A stretch of 8,996 nt of DNA from an uncultured Cloacibacillus sp. GTDB taxonomy: Bacteria; Synergistota; Synergistia; Synergistales; Synergistaceae. Under the pieces are notes generated by a model that was given only the letters and a program-made list of their open reading frames with translations, did no database searches and had not been told where the DNA came from. The stretch spans positions 1 to 8,996 of the forward strand of contig URAG01000086.1 in assembly GCA_900545755.1 (NCBI GenBank), in the 5' to 3' direction. Shown here one piece after another: positions 1 to 5,914 of the stretch. Each line of letters begins with the position of its first letter. Within the stretch, counting starts at the first letter, position 1. The position numbers and the translations under genes are program-made.

Positions 1-2
1 CC

Positions 3-1364
3 GAGGGCAAGGAAGAGATACACAGGCTGAGACAGGAGCTCGACCGCGACACGAAGGAACGCCGCAGCGAACTTCAGCGCTCTGAGCGCCGTCTGGAGCA
101 AAAAGAGGAAAACCTCGACAGAAAGCTCGAGAATATCAGCCGCAAGGAAGAAGAGCTCAAAAACAAAAACGAGCAGGTGCAGTCGAAGCTCGACAGGCTC
201 TCCGACCAGGAGCAGGAGCTTATAGCAAAGCTCGAACAGATAGCCCAGCTCACACAGGAAGAGGCGCGCGAGCAGCTTCTCGCCGAAGTCGAGGCCGACG
301 CGAACCACTACATCGGGCTCCGTCTGAAAGAGCTTGAGGAGAGGGCGAAGCGCGACGCCGACCGCCGCGCGCAGGAGATCGTCGCGACCGCGATACAGCG
401 GTGCAGCGTCGAGTTCACCTCCGACGTTGTTGTGAGCGTCGTCAACCTTCCGTCCGACGAGATGAAGGGACGCATCATCGGCCGCGAGGGACGCAACATA
501 AGGACCTTCGAGACTCTGACCGGAGTCGACCTCATCGTCGACGATACCCCGGAGGCCGTAACGTTGAGCAGCTTCGACCCCGTAAGGCGCGAGGTGGCGC
601 GCCTGTCGCTTGAGCGGCTCGTCGTAGACGGACGCATTCATCCGGCGCGCATAGAGGAAATAATAGAACGCGCCGAGAAGGACGTTCAAGCGCAGATAAT
701 TGAGACCGCCGAGGAGGCGCTTCTCGAAACGGGCATAAAGAACATGCACAGCGAGCTCGCGAAGATAATCGGGCAGCTGCGCTACCGCACAAGCTACGGA
801 CAGAACGCTCTCTCGCACAGCCTTGAGGTCGCGCATCTCGCCGGCGTCATGGCTGCGGAGCTTGGACTTGACGAGCAGAAGGCCCGCAGGGCGGGGCTTC
901 TTCATGATATAGGCAAGGCCGTCGACCACCAGGTCGAAGGGCCGCACGCGAAGATAGGCGCGGATCTCGCCAAGCGCTACGGCGAGAGCCCTGACATCGT
1001 CAACGCAATAGCGTCCCACCACGAGGACGAGGAGCCGCAGACGATATACGCCGTGCTCGTAGCCGCCGCGGACGCCGTCAGCGCGTCGCGTCCGGGAGCG
1101 CGCCGCGAGAGCCTCGACGCTTACGTAAAGCGCCTCGAAAAGCTCGAGGAGGTCGCGAAGACATTCTCCGGCGTCAGCAAAGCGTTCGCTATACAGGCCG
1201 GACGCGAGGTGCGCGTGGCCGTCGCGCCGACCGTCACCGACGACGGCGAAATGCAGAAACTTGCCTACGACATCGCCCGTAAGATAGAAGAAGAGCTGCG
1301 CTATCCTGGGCAGATAAAGGTCACTCTGATACGCGAAACGCGCGCCGTGGAGTACGCGAAATAG
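3..1364 (+). CDS. rny: Ribonuclease Y, 5'-truncated by window edge
   Basis: Endoribonuclease that starts mRNA decay and is normally anchored to the inner face of the membrane. The frame is open from base 3, so the true start lies upstream; the GTG at 177 is internal. About 453 residues are visible, against roughly 510-520 for the family, so the N-terminal membrane anchor and the start of the coiled coil are missing. Visible order: a long, highly charged coiled coil rich in Glu, Lys and Arg (to about base 370); a KH RNA-binding domain with the GREG loop (480-491) inside [15 protein letters not shown]; an HD domain with [10 protein letters not shown] (about 816-845), the metal-binding His-Asp pair in LLHDIGKA (903-908) and a second ASHHEDEEP motif; and the usual C-terminal end [10 protein letters not shown]. 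The ymdB-type gene seven bases downstream is the familiar partner, and the two are probably one operon. Family assignment is very secure. Confidence 0.97.
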   Translation, partial: EGKEEIHRLRQELDRDTKERRSELQRSERRLEQKEENLDRKLENISRKEEELKNKNEQVQSKLDRLSDQEQELIAKLEQIAQLTQEEAREQLLAEVEADANHYIGLRLKELEERAKRDADRRAQEIVATAIQRCSVEFTSDVVVSVVNLPSDEMKGRIIGREGRNIRTFETLTGVDLIVDDTPEAVTLSSFDPVRREVARLSLERLVVDGRIHPARIEEIIERAEKDVQAQIIETAEEALLETGIKNMHSELAKIIGQLRYRTSYGQNALSHSLEVAHLAGVMAAELGLDEQKARRAGLLHDIGKAVDHQVEGPHAKIGADLAKRYGESPDIVNAIASHHEDEEPQTIYAVLVAAADAVSASRPGARRESLDAYVKRLEKLEEVAKTFSGVSKAFAIQAGREVRVAVAPTVTDDGEMQKLAYDIARKIEEELRYPGQIKVTLIRETRAVEYAK

Positions 1365-1371
1365 GCTCCGC

Positions 1372-2151
1372 ATGCGCGTACTGTTCATAGGAGACATCAT
1401 GGGCCGTCCCGGTCGCGCGGCCGCCGCGCAGATGATCCCGCGGCTGCGCGCCGAATTCGGCGGCTTTGACTTCATCATAGCCAACGGTGAAAACAGCGCC
1501 GCTGGTTTCGGCCTCACGGAAAAGGTCATGCGTGAGCTCTTTTCTGCTGGCATAGACGTTCTGACCAACGGCAACCACGTCTGGGATAAAAAAGACTTCG
1601 TTCCTATGCTCGACTCGGAGCCGAACGTCCTGCGTCCCGCCAACCACCCTAAGGGGACGCCGGGACGCGGCTTCGCCGTTTATGAAAAGAACGGAGAGAT
1701 GCTCGCCGTCCTCTGCCTTCAGGGACGGACATTCATGCCGCCGCTCGACTGCCCTTTTCAAACAGCCGACGCGTTGCTCTCTAATTGCGCCGTTCCGTCG
1801 GTATTCGTCGACATCCACGCCGAAGCCACGTCGGAAAAGCGCGCGCTCGGCGTCTACCTCGACGGCCGCGTTTCCGCGGTAGTGGGAACGCACACCCACG
1901 TGCAAACGGCGGACGATGAGATACTGCCTGGAGGCACCGCTTTCCTCTCGGACGCCGGAATGACGGGCGGGCACGGAGGAATAATCGGCATGAACGCAGA
2001 ATCAGTTATGCCGAAGTTTCTCATGGGGACGCCGAGCCGTTTCGAAGTATGCGAGAAGCAGGTGAAGTTTCAGGGCGTTGTCATTGAGATAGACGGAGAG
2101 ACTGGGCGCTCCCTTGATATAGCGAGGATAAACATACCCGTCGAAGAATAA
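1372..2151 (+). CDS. ymdB: YmdB-family metallophosphoesterase (2',3'-cyclic nucleotide phosphodiesterase)
   Basis: 259 residues, the usual full length for the TIGR00282/YmdB family, whose Bacillus member hydrolyses 2',3'-cyclic nucleotides and influences biofilm and motility decisions. Metal-site residues are all present: Asp8 in FIGDIMG, Glu40-Asn41 in NGENS, Asn68-His69 in GNHVWD, His149 in VDIHAE, and His174/His176 in GTHTHVQTAD. The family C-terminal block with SDAGMTGG and GMNAESVM is also intact. The product is cytosolic, with no signal peptide or membrane segment. ATG 1372 follows the rny stop by 7 bases and has no good Shine-Dalgarno close upstream, which suggests translational coupling to rny. 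The family is certain; the physiological role in this organism is inferred. Confidence 0.95.
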   Translation: MRVLFIGDIMGRPGRAAAAQMIPRLRAEFGGFDFIIANGENSAAGFGLTEKVMRELFSAGIDVLTNGNHVWDKKDFVPMLDSEPNVLRPANHPKGTPGRGFAVYEKNGEMLAVLCLQGRTFMPPLDCPFQTADALLSNCAVPSVFVDIHAEATSEKRALGVYLDGRVSAVVGTHTHVQTADDEILPGGTAFLSDAGMTGGHGGIIGMNAESVMPKFLMGTPSRFEVCEKQVKFQGVVIEIDGETGRSLDIARINIPVEE

Positions 2152-2160
2152 GCGACATAT

Positions 2161-2206
2161 AAAATAAACCGCACGGATCCAAAAGGGCTGTGCGGTTTAT
2201 TTTTTT
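2161..2206 (+). terminator. Intrinsic terminator after rny-ymdB
   Basis: A perfect 14-bp inverted repeat (2161-2174 pairs with 2190-2203; core ATAAACCGCAC / GTGCGGTTTAT) encloses a 15-nt loop and runs into a T tract (2197-2206). It begins 9 bases after the ymdB stop. The A-rich left flank means it could also work on the minus strand, but no minus-strand gene points at it. Confidence 0.9.
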
Positions 2207-2313
2207 ACAGCAAGCCGCGTATACGCCGATGAAACGTGCGTAGAAGCGACAAAATGCACAGCGAATAAAGGCAGATGAAACACAGCAGAAAATAAAATAA
2301 ACTTATCTGACAT

Positions 2314-2342
2314 TTGTTTTCACGCAATATCTGTGTTATATA
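2314..2342 (+). promoter_or_regulatory. Predicted sigma-70-type promoter for the symporter
   Basis: TTGTTT (2314-2319) serves as -35, followed by a 17-nt spacer and an extended -10 TGTTATATA (2334-2342, hexamer TATATA at 2337-2342). The predicted transcript start is near 2349, leaving a leader of about 85 nt. CTGACA at 2307-2312 looks closer to a -35 consensus but is spaced too far away. Bases 2207-2313 between the terminator and this promoter show no gene or other recognisable site. Confidence 0.55.
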
Positions 2343-2352
2343 AGTGAGAGTT

Positions 2353-2409
2353 CGCGGATTTAGGATACATATGTGTAATGTCTGTAATTATGTTTATTGT
2401 GACTCCGCG
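2353..2409 (+). promoter_or_regulatory. Possible structured leader of the symporter mRNA (unknown class)
   Basis: CGCGGA (2353-2358) and TCCGCG (2404-2409) are exact inverted repeats. They could close a helix spanning nearly the whole predicted leader and ending just upstream of the ribosome binding site at 2420-2425. Inside lies the palindrome ACATATGT (2367-2374), extendable by an A-T and a G-T pair on each side. I recognise no known riboswitch or T-box signature. The enclosed region is AT-rich, so the fold may be weak. Confidence 0.3.
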
Positions 2410-2419
2410 GCTAATTAGA

Positions 2420-2425
2420 AAGGAG
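2420..2425 (+). promoter_or_regulatory. Ribosome binding site that decides the symporter start
   Basis: AAGGAG lies 8 bases before TTG 2434. The in-frame GTG at 2425 begins on the last base of this motif and has no separate Shine-Dalgarno, so the longer reading adds three residues (Val/Met-Gly-Pro) that are probably not translated. Confidence 0.75.
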
Positions 2426-2433
2426 TGGGTCCA

Positions 2434-3780
2434 TTGGAATCCAGTTCAGGCAAAAGGGATCAGTGGGGGAGTAAGTTTGGCTTTATCATGGCCGCAGCCG
2501 GCTCCGCGATAGGACTTGGCAACGTATGGCGCTTCCCGTACATCACAGGCAAATACGGCGGAGGCGCGCTCGTCGTCATCTATCTGCTATTCGTCGTCTT
2601 CATCGGCACGTCTGTCATGCTTGCGGAGCTCGCTATAGGGCGCAAGGCTAAACTTGACGCCGTAGGATCGTTCAAAAAGCTCGGCGGCGGCGCATGGCCG
2701 CTCGTCGGATGGCTCGGCTTTTTCTGCGCATTTGTGATACTTTCATATTACGCCGTCATAACGGGATGGACCGTCGCCTACATGTTCAAGTCGCTCGGCG
2801 GGCTCATGGAGCAGGCCGCCGCATCTGGCGGCGCGGCGGACGCTTTCGTTTCCTTCGTCTCCAATCCGGTACTTACAATACTATGTCTCTTCGTCGTAAT
2901 GATATCAGTCGTCGTCATAGCATACCGCGGCGTCAGCGGCGGCATAGAGAAGAGCTGCAAGGTGCTCATGCCGGCGCTCTTCGTAATCATCGTGCTGCTC
3001 ATAGTCCGCTCCGTCACGCTTCCGGGCGCTGAGGCTGGACTGCGCTTCTACCTGCTGCCGGACTTTTCGAAGGTCAGCGCAGAAGGCGTGCTCGCCGCAG
3101 TCGGACAGGGTTTCTATTCGCTCTCTCTCGGAATGGGAATAATGATAACCTACGGCAGCTACCTCGGCTCGCATGAGGATATGCCGAAGCTCACTCGCAC
3201 AATAGTGCTGCTTGACACTTCTATCGCTTTCATGGCGGGGCTTGTAATATTCCCCGCAGTCTTCGCTTTCGGCATCGACGCGGGCTCCGGCCCTGGGCTT
3301 ACTTTTGTTACGCTGCCCGCAGTCTTCGCCCAGATGCCTATGGGGGCGTTCTTCTCCTTCGCTTTCTTTGCGCTGCTCTTCATCGCGGCGTTCACCTCGT
3401 GCATATCGCTCTTTGAGGTCGTTGTAACCTTCGCCGTCGACGAGCTGCACTGGAGCCGCGCGAAGTCTGCGCTAGTCATGGGAGCCGCGATAGCTCTGCT
3501 CGGCATTCCGTCGGCTCTCTCAGTCGGCGGGCACATTCCGCAGGTCTTCGGCAAAGACTTCCTAGACGCGCTTGACTTCATCACGAACAACGCGATAATG
3601 CCTATAGGCGGGATCTTCGTCTCCATCTTCGTAGGCTGGATATGGACGAAAGGAGCGCTCGACGAGATCAGCAACCGCGGTGAGCTGAAATTCAAGTTTT
3701 GCAAGGCATGGCTCTGGATATGCCGCATTATCGCCCCGGTCTGCATAACGGCGGTATTTATCACTGGGCTTAAATGGTAG
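2434..3780 (+). CDS. Sodium:neurotransmitter symporter (NSS/SNF) family amino-acid transporter
   Basis: Inner-membrane secondary transporter that couples Na+ entry to uptake of an amino acid or related small molecule. From TTG 2434 it has 448 residues, typical of bacterial NSS proteins. The TM1 signature GSAIGLGNVWRFPY is at residues 23-36, followed by AELAIGRK after TM2, the YGSYLG segment after TM6, and an AAFTSCIS segment in TM8 whose Thr-Ser pair matches the Na2-site residues of LeuT-fold proteins. About 11 hydrophobic helices are visible. Start choice: AAGGAG at 2420-2425 overlaps the alternative GTG at 2425, whereas TTG 2434 sits 8 bases downstream of it, so TTG is preferred. It has its own promoter and terminator. 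The substrate cannot be read from sequence. The glycine reductase operon next door makes glycine or another Stickland amino acid an attractive guess, but only a guess. Confidence 0.93.
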   Translation: MESSSGKRDQWGSKFGFIMAAAGSAIGLGNVWRFPYITGKYGGGALVVIYLLFVVFIGTSVMLAELAIGRKAKLDAVGSFKKLGGGAWPLVGWLGFFCAFVILSYYAVITGWTVAYMFKSLGGLMEQAAASGGAADAFVSFVSNPVLTILCLFVVMISVVVIAYRGVSGGIEKSCKVLMPALFVIIVLLIVRSVTLPGAEAGLRFYLLPDFSKVSAEGVLAAVGQGFYSLSLGMGIMITYGSYLGSHEDMPKLTRTIVLLDTSIAFMAGLVIFPAVFAFGIDAGSGPGLTFVTLPAVFAQMPMGAFFSFAFFALLFIAAFTSCISLFEVVVTFAVDELHWSRAKSALVMGAAIALLGIPSALSVGGHIPQVFGKDFLDALDFITNNAIMPIGGIFVSIFVGWIWTKGALDEISNRGELKFKFCKAWLWICRIIAPVCITAVFITGLKW

Positions 3781-3801
3781 CGTAATCTTAGGTTCAGCCC
3801 G

Positions 3802-3852
3802 AGCATAAAAAGAGACGGACTCCTTAATGAAGTTCGTCTCTTTTTTTATGCT
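3802..3852 (+). terminator. Long, probably bidirectional terminator after the symporter
   Basis: The core 11-bp stem (3811-3821 with 3831-3841, one G-T pair) has a 9-nt loop and is followed by seven T's. The pairing continues outward through A's against T's and then AGCAT (3802-3806) with ATGCT (3848-3852), leaving two unpaired T's. The matching A run on the left would give a T tract on the opposite strand as well. It insulates the symporter from the riboswitch-controlled operon. Bases 3853-3911 show nothing I can name. Confidence 0.88.
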
Positions 3853-3911
3853 GCCACACAAAAAAAGACAAATTTGAGGGAACTCCGTTTATTTTGAAGC
3901 ATCTTGCGGCG

Positions 3912-3939
3912 TTGACAATAAAAGTAATATTGTTATACT
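3912..3939 (+). promoter_or_regulatory. Strong promoter of the glycine reductase operon
   Basis: A perfect -35 TTGACA (3912-3917), a 16-nt spacer and an extended -10 TGTTATACT (3931-3939, hexamer TATACT at 3934-3939). The predicted transcript start near 3946 falls just before the riboswitch aptamer, as expected if all transcripts from it carry the switch. Confidence 0.85.
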
Positions 3940-3949
3940 CTTAACAAGC

Positions 3950-4057
3950 TGAATGATGGTGGTAAGAGAGACCCGTTTAAAACGGCGGGCGCCGAAGGGG
4001 CAAAGCAGTAACGCTGAAACTCTCAGGCACAAGGATTACCGCCGGACAGCACTCTGA
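3950..4057 (+). promoter_or_regulatory. Glycine riboswitch, single aptamer
   Basis: The conserved glycine-aptamer core is present in order: GAGAGACC (3966-3973), GCGCCGAAGGGGCAAA region (3989-4004), TGAAACTCTCAGGCA (4015-4029), AAGGA (4031-4035) and a GGAC...CTCTG tail (4044-4055). Helices that can be drawn: P1 GGTGGTAA (3958-3965) with TTACCGCC (4036-4043), 8 bp with one G-T; P2 GAGAG (3966-3970) with CTCTC (4020-4024); and an inner hairpin CCGTT (3973-3977) with AACGG (3981-3985). Only one complete aptamer exists. Downstream, CGTTG-ACAG-CGACG (near 4061-4074) followed by GAGGACGAAAACAGG could be the degenerate 'ghost' partner seen in singlet glycine switches. The operon encodes glycine reductase, so sensing its substrate makes sense. 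The likely output is on the grdX ribosome binding site, since no intrinsic terminator lies between aptamer and gene. Confidence 0.95.
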
Positions 4058-4100
4058 AATCGTTGACAGCGACGAGGACGAAAACAGGGGATATCAACGA

Positions 4101-4109
4101 AAGGCGGTG
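4101..4109 (+). promoter_or_regulatory. grdX ribosome binding site, likely riboswitch-sequestered
   Basis: AAGGCGGTG differs by one base from the ideal AAGGAGGTG and ends 5 bases before ATG 4115. Its GGCGGT (4103-4108) is the exact complement of ACCGCC (4038-4043) in the 3' strand of aptamer helix P1, and a further G-T pair extends this to 7 bp. The substituted C of this Shine-Dalgarno pairs with G4041, which suggests selection for the alternative helix. Confidence 0.7.
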
Positions 4110-4114
4110 TTCCT

Positions 4115-4549
4115 ATGGATTCGTTCTCGTTTTCTTATATATGCCTGACTAACAATCCGGCGATGAAAGATCACGCCATATCCGTGGAGCTCATCCGCTC
4201 TTCGTCGCTTGACGTGCTGAAGAGGGCGCGCTCTTTGGTACATGACGGATGGGAGCTCCTTTCCAGCCCGTTTTACGGCAACTTTAAGCCGAACCAGCAG
4301 CCATACCGCACTTTGCTTCTCCGTAAAAAAAACGGCGGAGGCGCATCGTACGATATACAGTCGATTTCGCTTATAGAAGACGCTGTGCGTTTTTACGAGA
4401 GCTCGCACAAGATCATGTCAACAGGCGAGCTGGATGAGAATATAGAAAAAGATTTCCGTTATCTTGATATTGTGCTGATGGAAGAAACGTTCCGTCAGTA
4501 TGGTGTCTCCGCAGCTACGGCGCATCCCAGCCGCGGACCGCGGATATAG
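4115..4549 (+). CDS. grdX: GrdX family protein (glycine reductase cluster, function unknown)
   Basis: 144 residues. A small cytosolic protein that regularly heads glycine reductase operons; its biochemical role is not established. Family features: a short N-terminal beta strand ending in the TNNP motif (residues 13-16), a central RARSLVHDGWELLSSP segment, the FKPNQQPYRTLLL block and a C-terminal acidic helix with SLIEDAVRFYESS. No signal peptide, membrane segment or Cys-rich metal site is visible. The N-terminus begins somewhat earlier than in family members I remember, but ATG 4115 has a near-consensus Shine-Dalgarno 5 bases upstream. It is the first gene after the glycine riboswitch, and grdE follows 56 bases after its stop. 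Assignment rests on remembered family motifs plus context. Confidence 0.85.
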   Translation: MDSFSFSYICLTNNPAMKDHAISVELIRSSSLDVLKRARSLVHDGWELLSSPFYGNFKPNQQPYRTLLLRKKNGGGASYDIQSISLIEDAVRFYESSHKIMSTGELDENIEKDFRYLDIVLMEETFRQYGVSAATAHPSRGPRI

Positions 4550-4564
4550 ATCAGTTTCTTTTTT
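4531..4564 (+). terminator. Weak hairpin plus T run at the grdX-grdE junction
   Basis: CCGCG-GAC-CGCGG (4531-4543) forms a 5-bp all-GC hairpin over the last grdX codons, and TTTCTTTTTT follows at 4555-4564. The 11-base gap between stem and T run is longer than in an efficient intrinsic terminator. At most I would call it a leaky attenuator that lowers read-through or adjusts the grdX:grdE ratio. Confidence 0.25.
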
Positions 4565-4605
4565 AGCGCGCTGTTCCCATCAATAACGTCATAAGGAGGA
4601 TCATC

Positions 4606-5901
4606 ATGAAACTCGAACTGCAGATGGCAAAAGTCAAGAACATAGCGTGGGGCGACAAAACCGCGCTCCTTGCCGACGGCACACTTCAGATCAACAAAGA
4701 AGAGTTCCTTGCCGCGGCGGCAGACGGCGAGCACTTCAAAACGCTGAACGCGGATCTCGCGCGTCCAGGCGAGTCAGTCCGTATCTGCCCTGTAAAGGAC
4801 GCGATTGAACCGCGCTACAAGACCGAAGGACCAGGACAGGTGTTCCCGGGAATGCTCAGCGACGTTGAAACGGTAGGCAGCGGAAAGACGTTCGTCCTTC
4901 AGGGCGCCGCGGTGCTTACTTGCGGACGTATCGTCGGCTTCCAGGAGGGCATCGTGGACATGAGCGGAGCCGGCGCCGATTACACGCCGTTCGCAAAGAC
5001 CATGAACGCGGTGCTCGTCATTGAGCCCGTCGAAGGCATCGAGCCGCACGAGTATGAAAAAGCCTGCCGCCTCGCAGGATTCCGCGCCGCGTTCTATATC
5101 GCAGAAGCCGCGTGGAAGGCCGGAGCCCACGTCGACGAGACGAAAACCTACGAACTTCCGTCGTTCGCCGAGAGCATGAAGGCTTATCCGGAGCTTCCGA
5201 AAGTCGCCTATATCTACATGCTCCAGACCCAAGGCCTTCTCCATGACACCTACGTCTACGGAGTCGACGCGAAGAGGATACTTCCCTCGCTCATCCATCC
5301 GAACGAGACGATGGACGGCGCTATCGTCTCAGGAAACTGCGTTTCCGCCTGCGATAAGAACAGCACCTACGTCCACCTCAACAACCCAGTCATCAAAGAC
5401 CTTTACGCCCGCCACGGGAAAGACGTCAACTTCATCGGCGTCATAATAACCAACGAGAACGTAACCCTCGCGGACAAGAAGAGAAGCTCCTCCTACGCCG
5501 TCAAGCTCGCAACGATGCTCGGCGTGGACGGAGTCATCATCACAGAAGAAGGTTTCGGCAACCCGGACGCCGACCTTATCATGAACTGCCGCAAGGCTGA
5601 GAAGGCCGGCATCAAGACGACGCTCGTCACCGACGAATACGCTGGACGCGACGGCGCGAGCCAGTCGCTGGCCGACGCCGCTCCCGAAGCGAACGCTGTA
5701 GTAACAGCCGGCAATGCGAATATGCTAATCGTCCTGCCGCCGATGGAAAAACTCATCGGATTCAGCGACTACACTGACGTGATCGCCGGCGGATTCGACG
5801 GATCGCTCCGTCCCGACGGCTCCATTGAAGTCGAACTTCAGGCTATCACAGGCGCGACTTGCGAGCTAGGTTTCAACCCGATCAGCGCCAAGACCTGGTA
5901 G
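4606..5901 (+). CDS. grdE: Glycine reductase component B, alpha/beta subunit proprotein GrdE
   Basis: 431 residues, close to the usual length. GrdE is made as one chain that cleaves itself before a Cys, which becomes a pyruvoyl group. That carbonyl binds glycine as a Schiff base so that the GrdB selenocysteine can attack it. The expected site is here: SGNCVSACDKNS with Asn244-Cys245 (codon 5338-5340), which would give a ~244-residue N-terminal part and a ~187-residue C-terminal part. Other family blocks are GPGQVFPGML, MSGAGADYTPFA near residue 125, and IHPNETMDGAIVSGNC. It is cytosolic. ATG 4606 is preceded by AAGGAGG (4593-4599). The grdB start is 13 bases downstream, and the grdE stop codon overlaps the grdB Shine-Dalgarno, so the two are tightly coupled. 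A sarcosine- or betaine-specific paralogue is possible, but the glycine riboswitch and grdX/grdC neighbours favour glycine. Confidence 0.95.
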   Translation: MKLELQMAKVKNIAWGDKTALLADGTLQINKEEFLAAAADGEHFKTLNADLARPGESVRICPVKDAIEPRYKTEGPGQVFPGMLSDVETVGSGKTFVLQGAAVLTCGRIVGFQEGIVDMSGAGADYTPFAKTMNAVLVIEPVEGIEPHEYEKACRLAGFRAAFYIAEAAWKAGAHVDETKTYELPSFAESMKAYPELPKVAYIYMLQTQGLLHDTYVYGVDAKRILPSLIHPNETMDGAIVSGNCVSACDKNSTYVHLNNPVIKDLYARHGKDVNFIGVIITNENVTLADKKRSSSYAVKLATMLGVDGVIITEEGFGNPDADLIMNCRKAEKAGIKTTLVTDEYAGRDGASQSLADAAPEANAVVTAGNANMLIVLPPMEKLIGFSDYTDVIAGGFDGSLRPDGSIEVELQAITGATCELGFNPISAKTW

Positions 5902-5914
5902 GAGGACTAAGACA

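Noticed and set aside
2425..2433. GTG 2425 as the symporter start
   Set aside because: It overlaps the only good Shine-Dalgarno (2420-2425). TTG 2434 has correct spacing.
3159..3806. 215-codon minus-strand open frame
   Set aside because: It is antisense to the symporter and runs into the terminator. No recognisable protein features.
4057..4114. Second complete glycine aptamer (tandem riboswitch)
   Set aside because: No second GCCGAAGG or CTCAGG core exists and the segment is too short. Only a possible ghost remnant.
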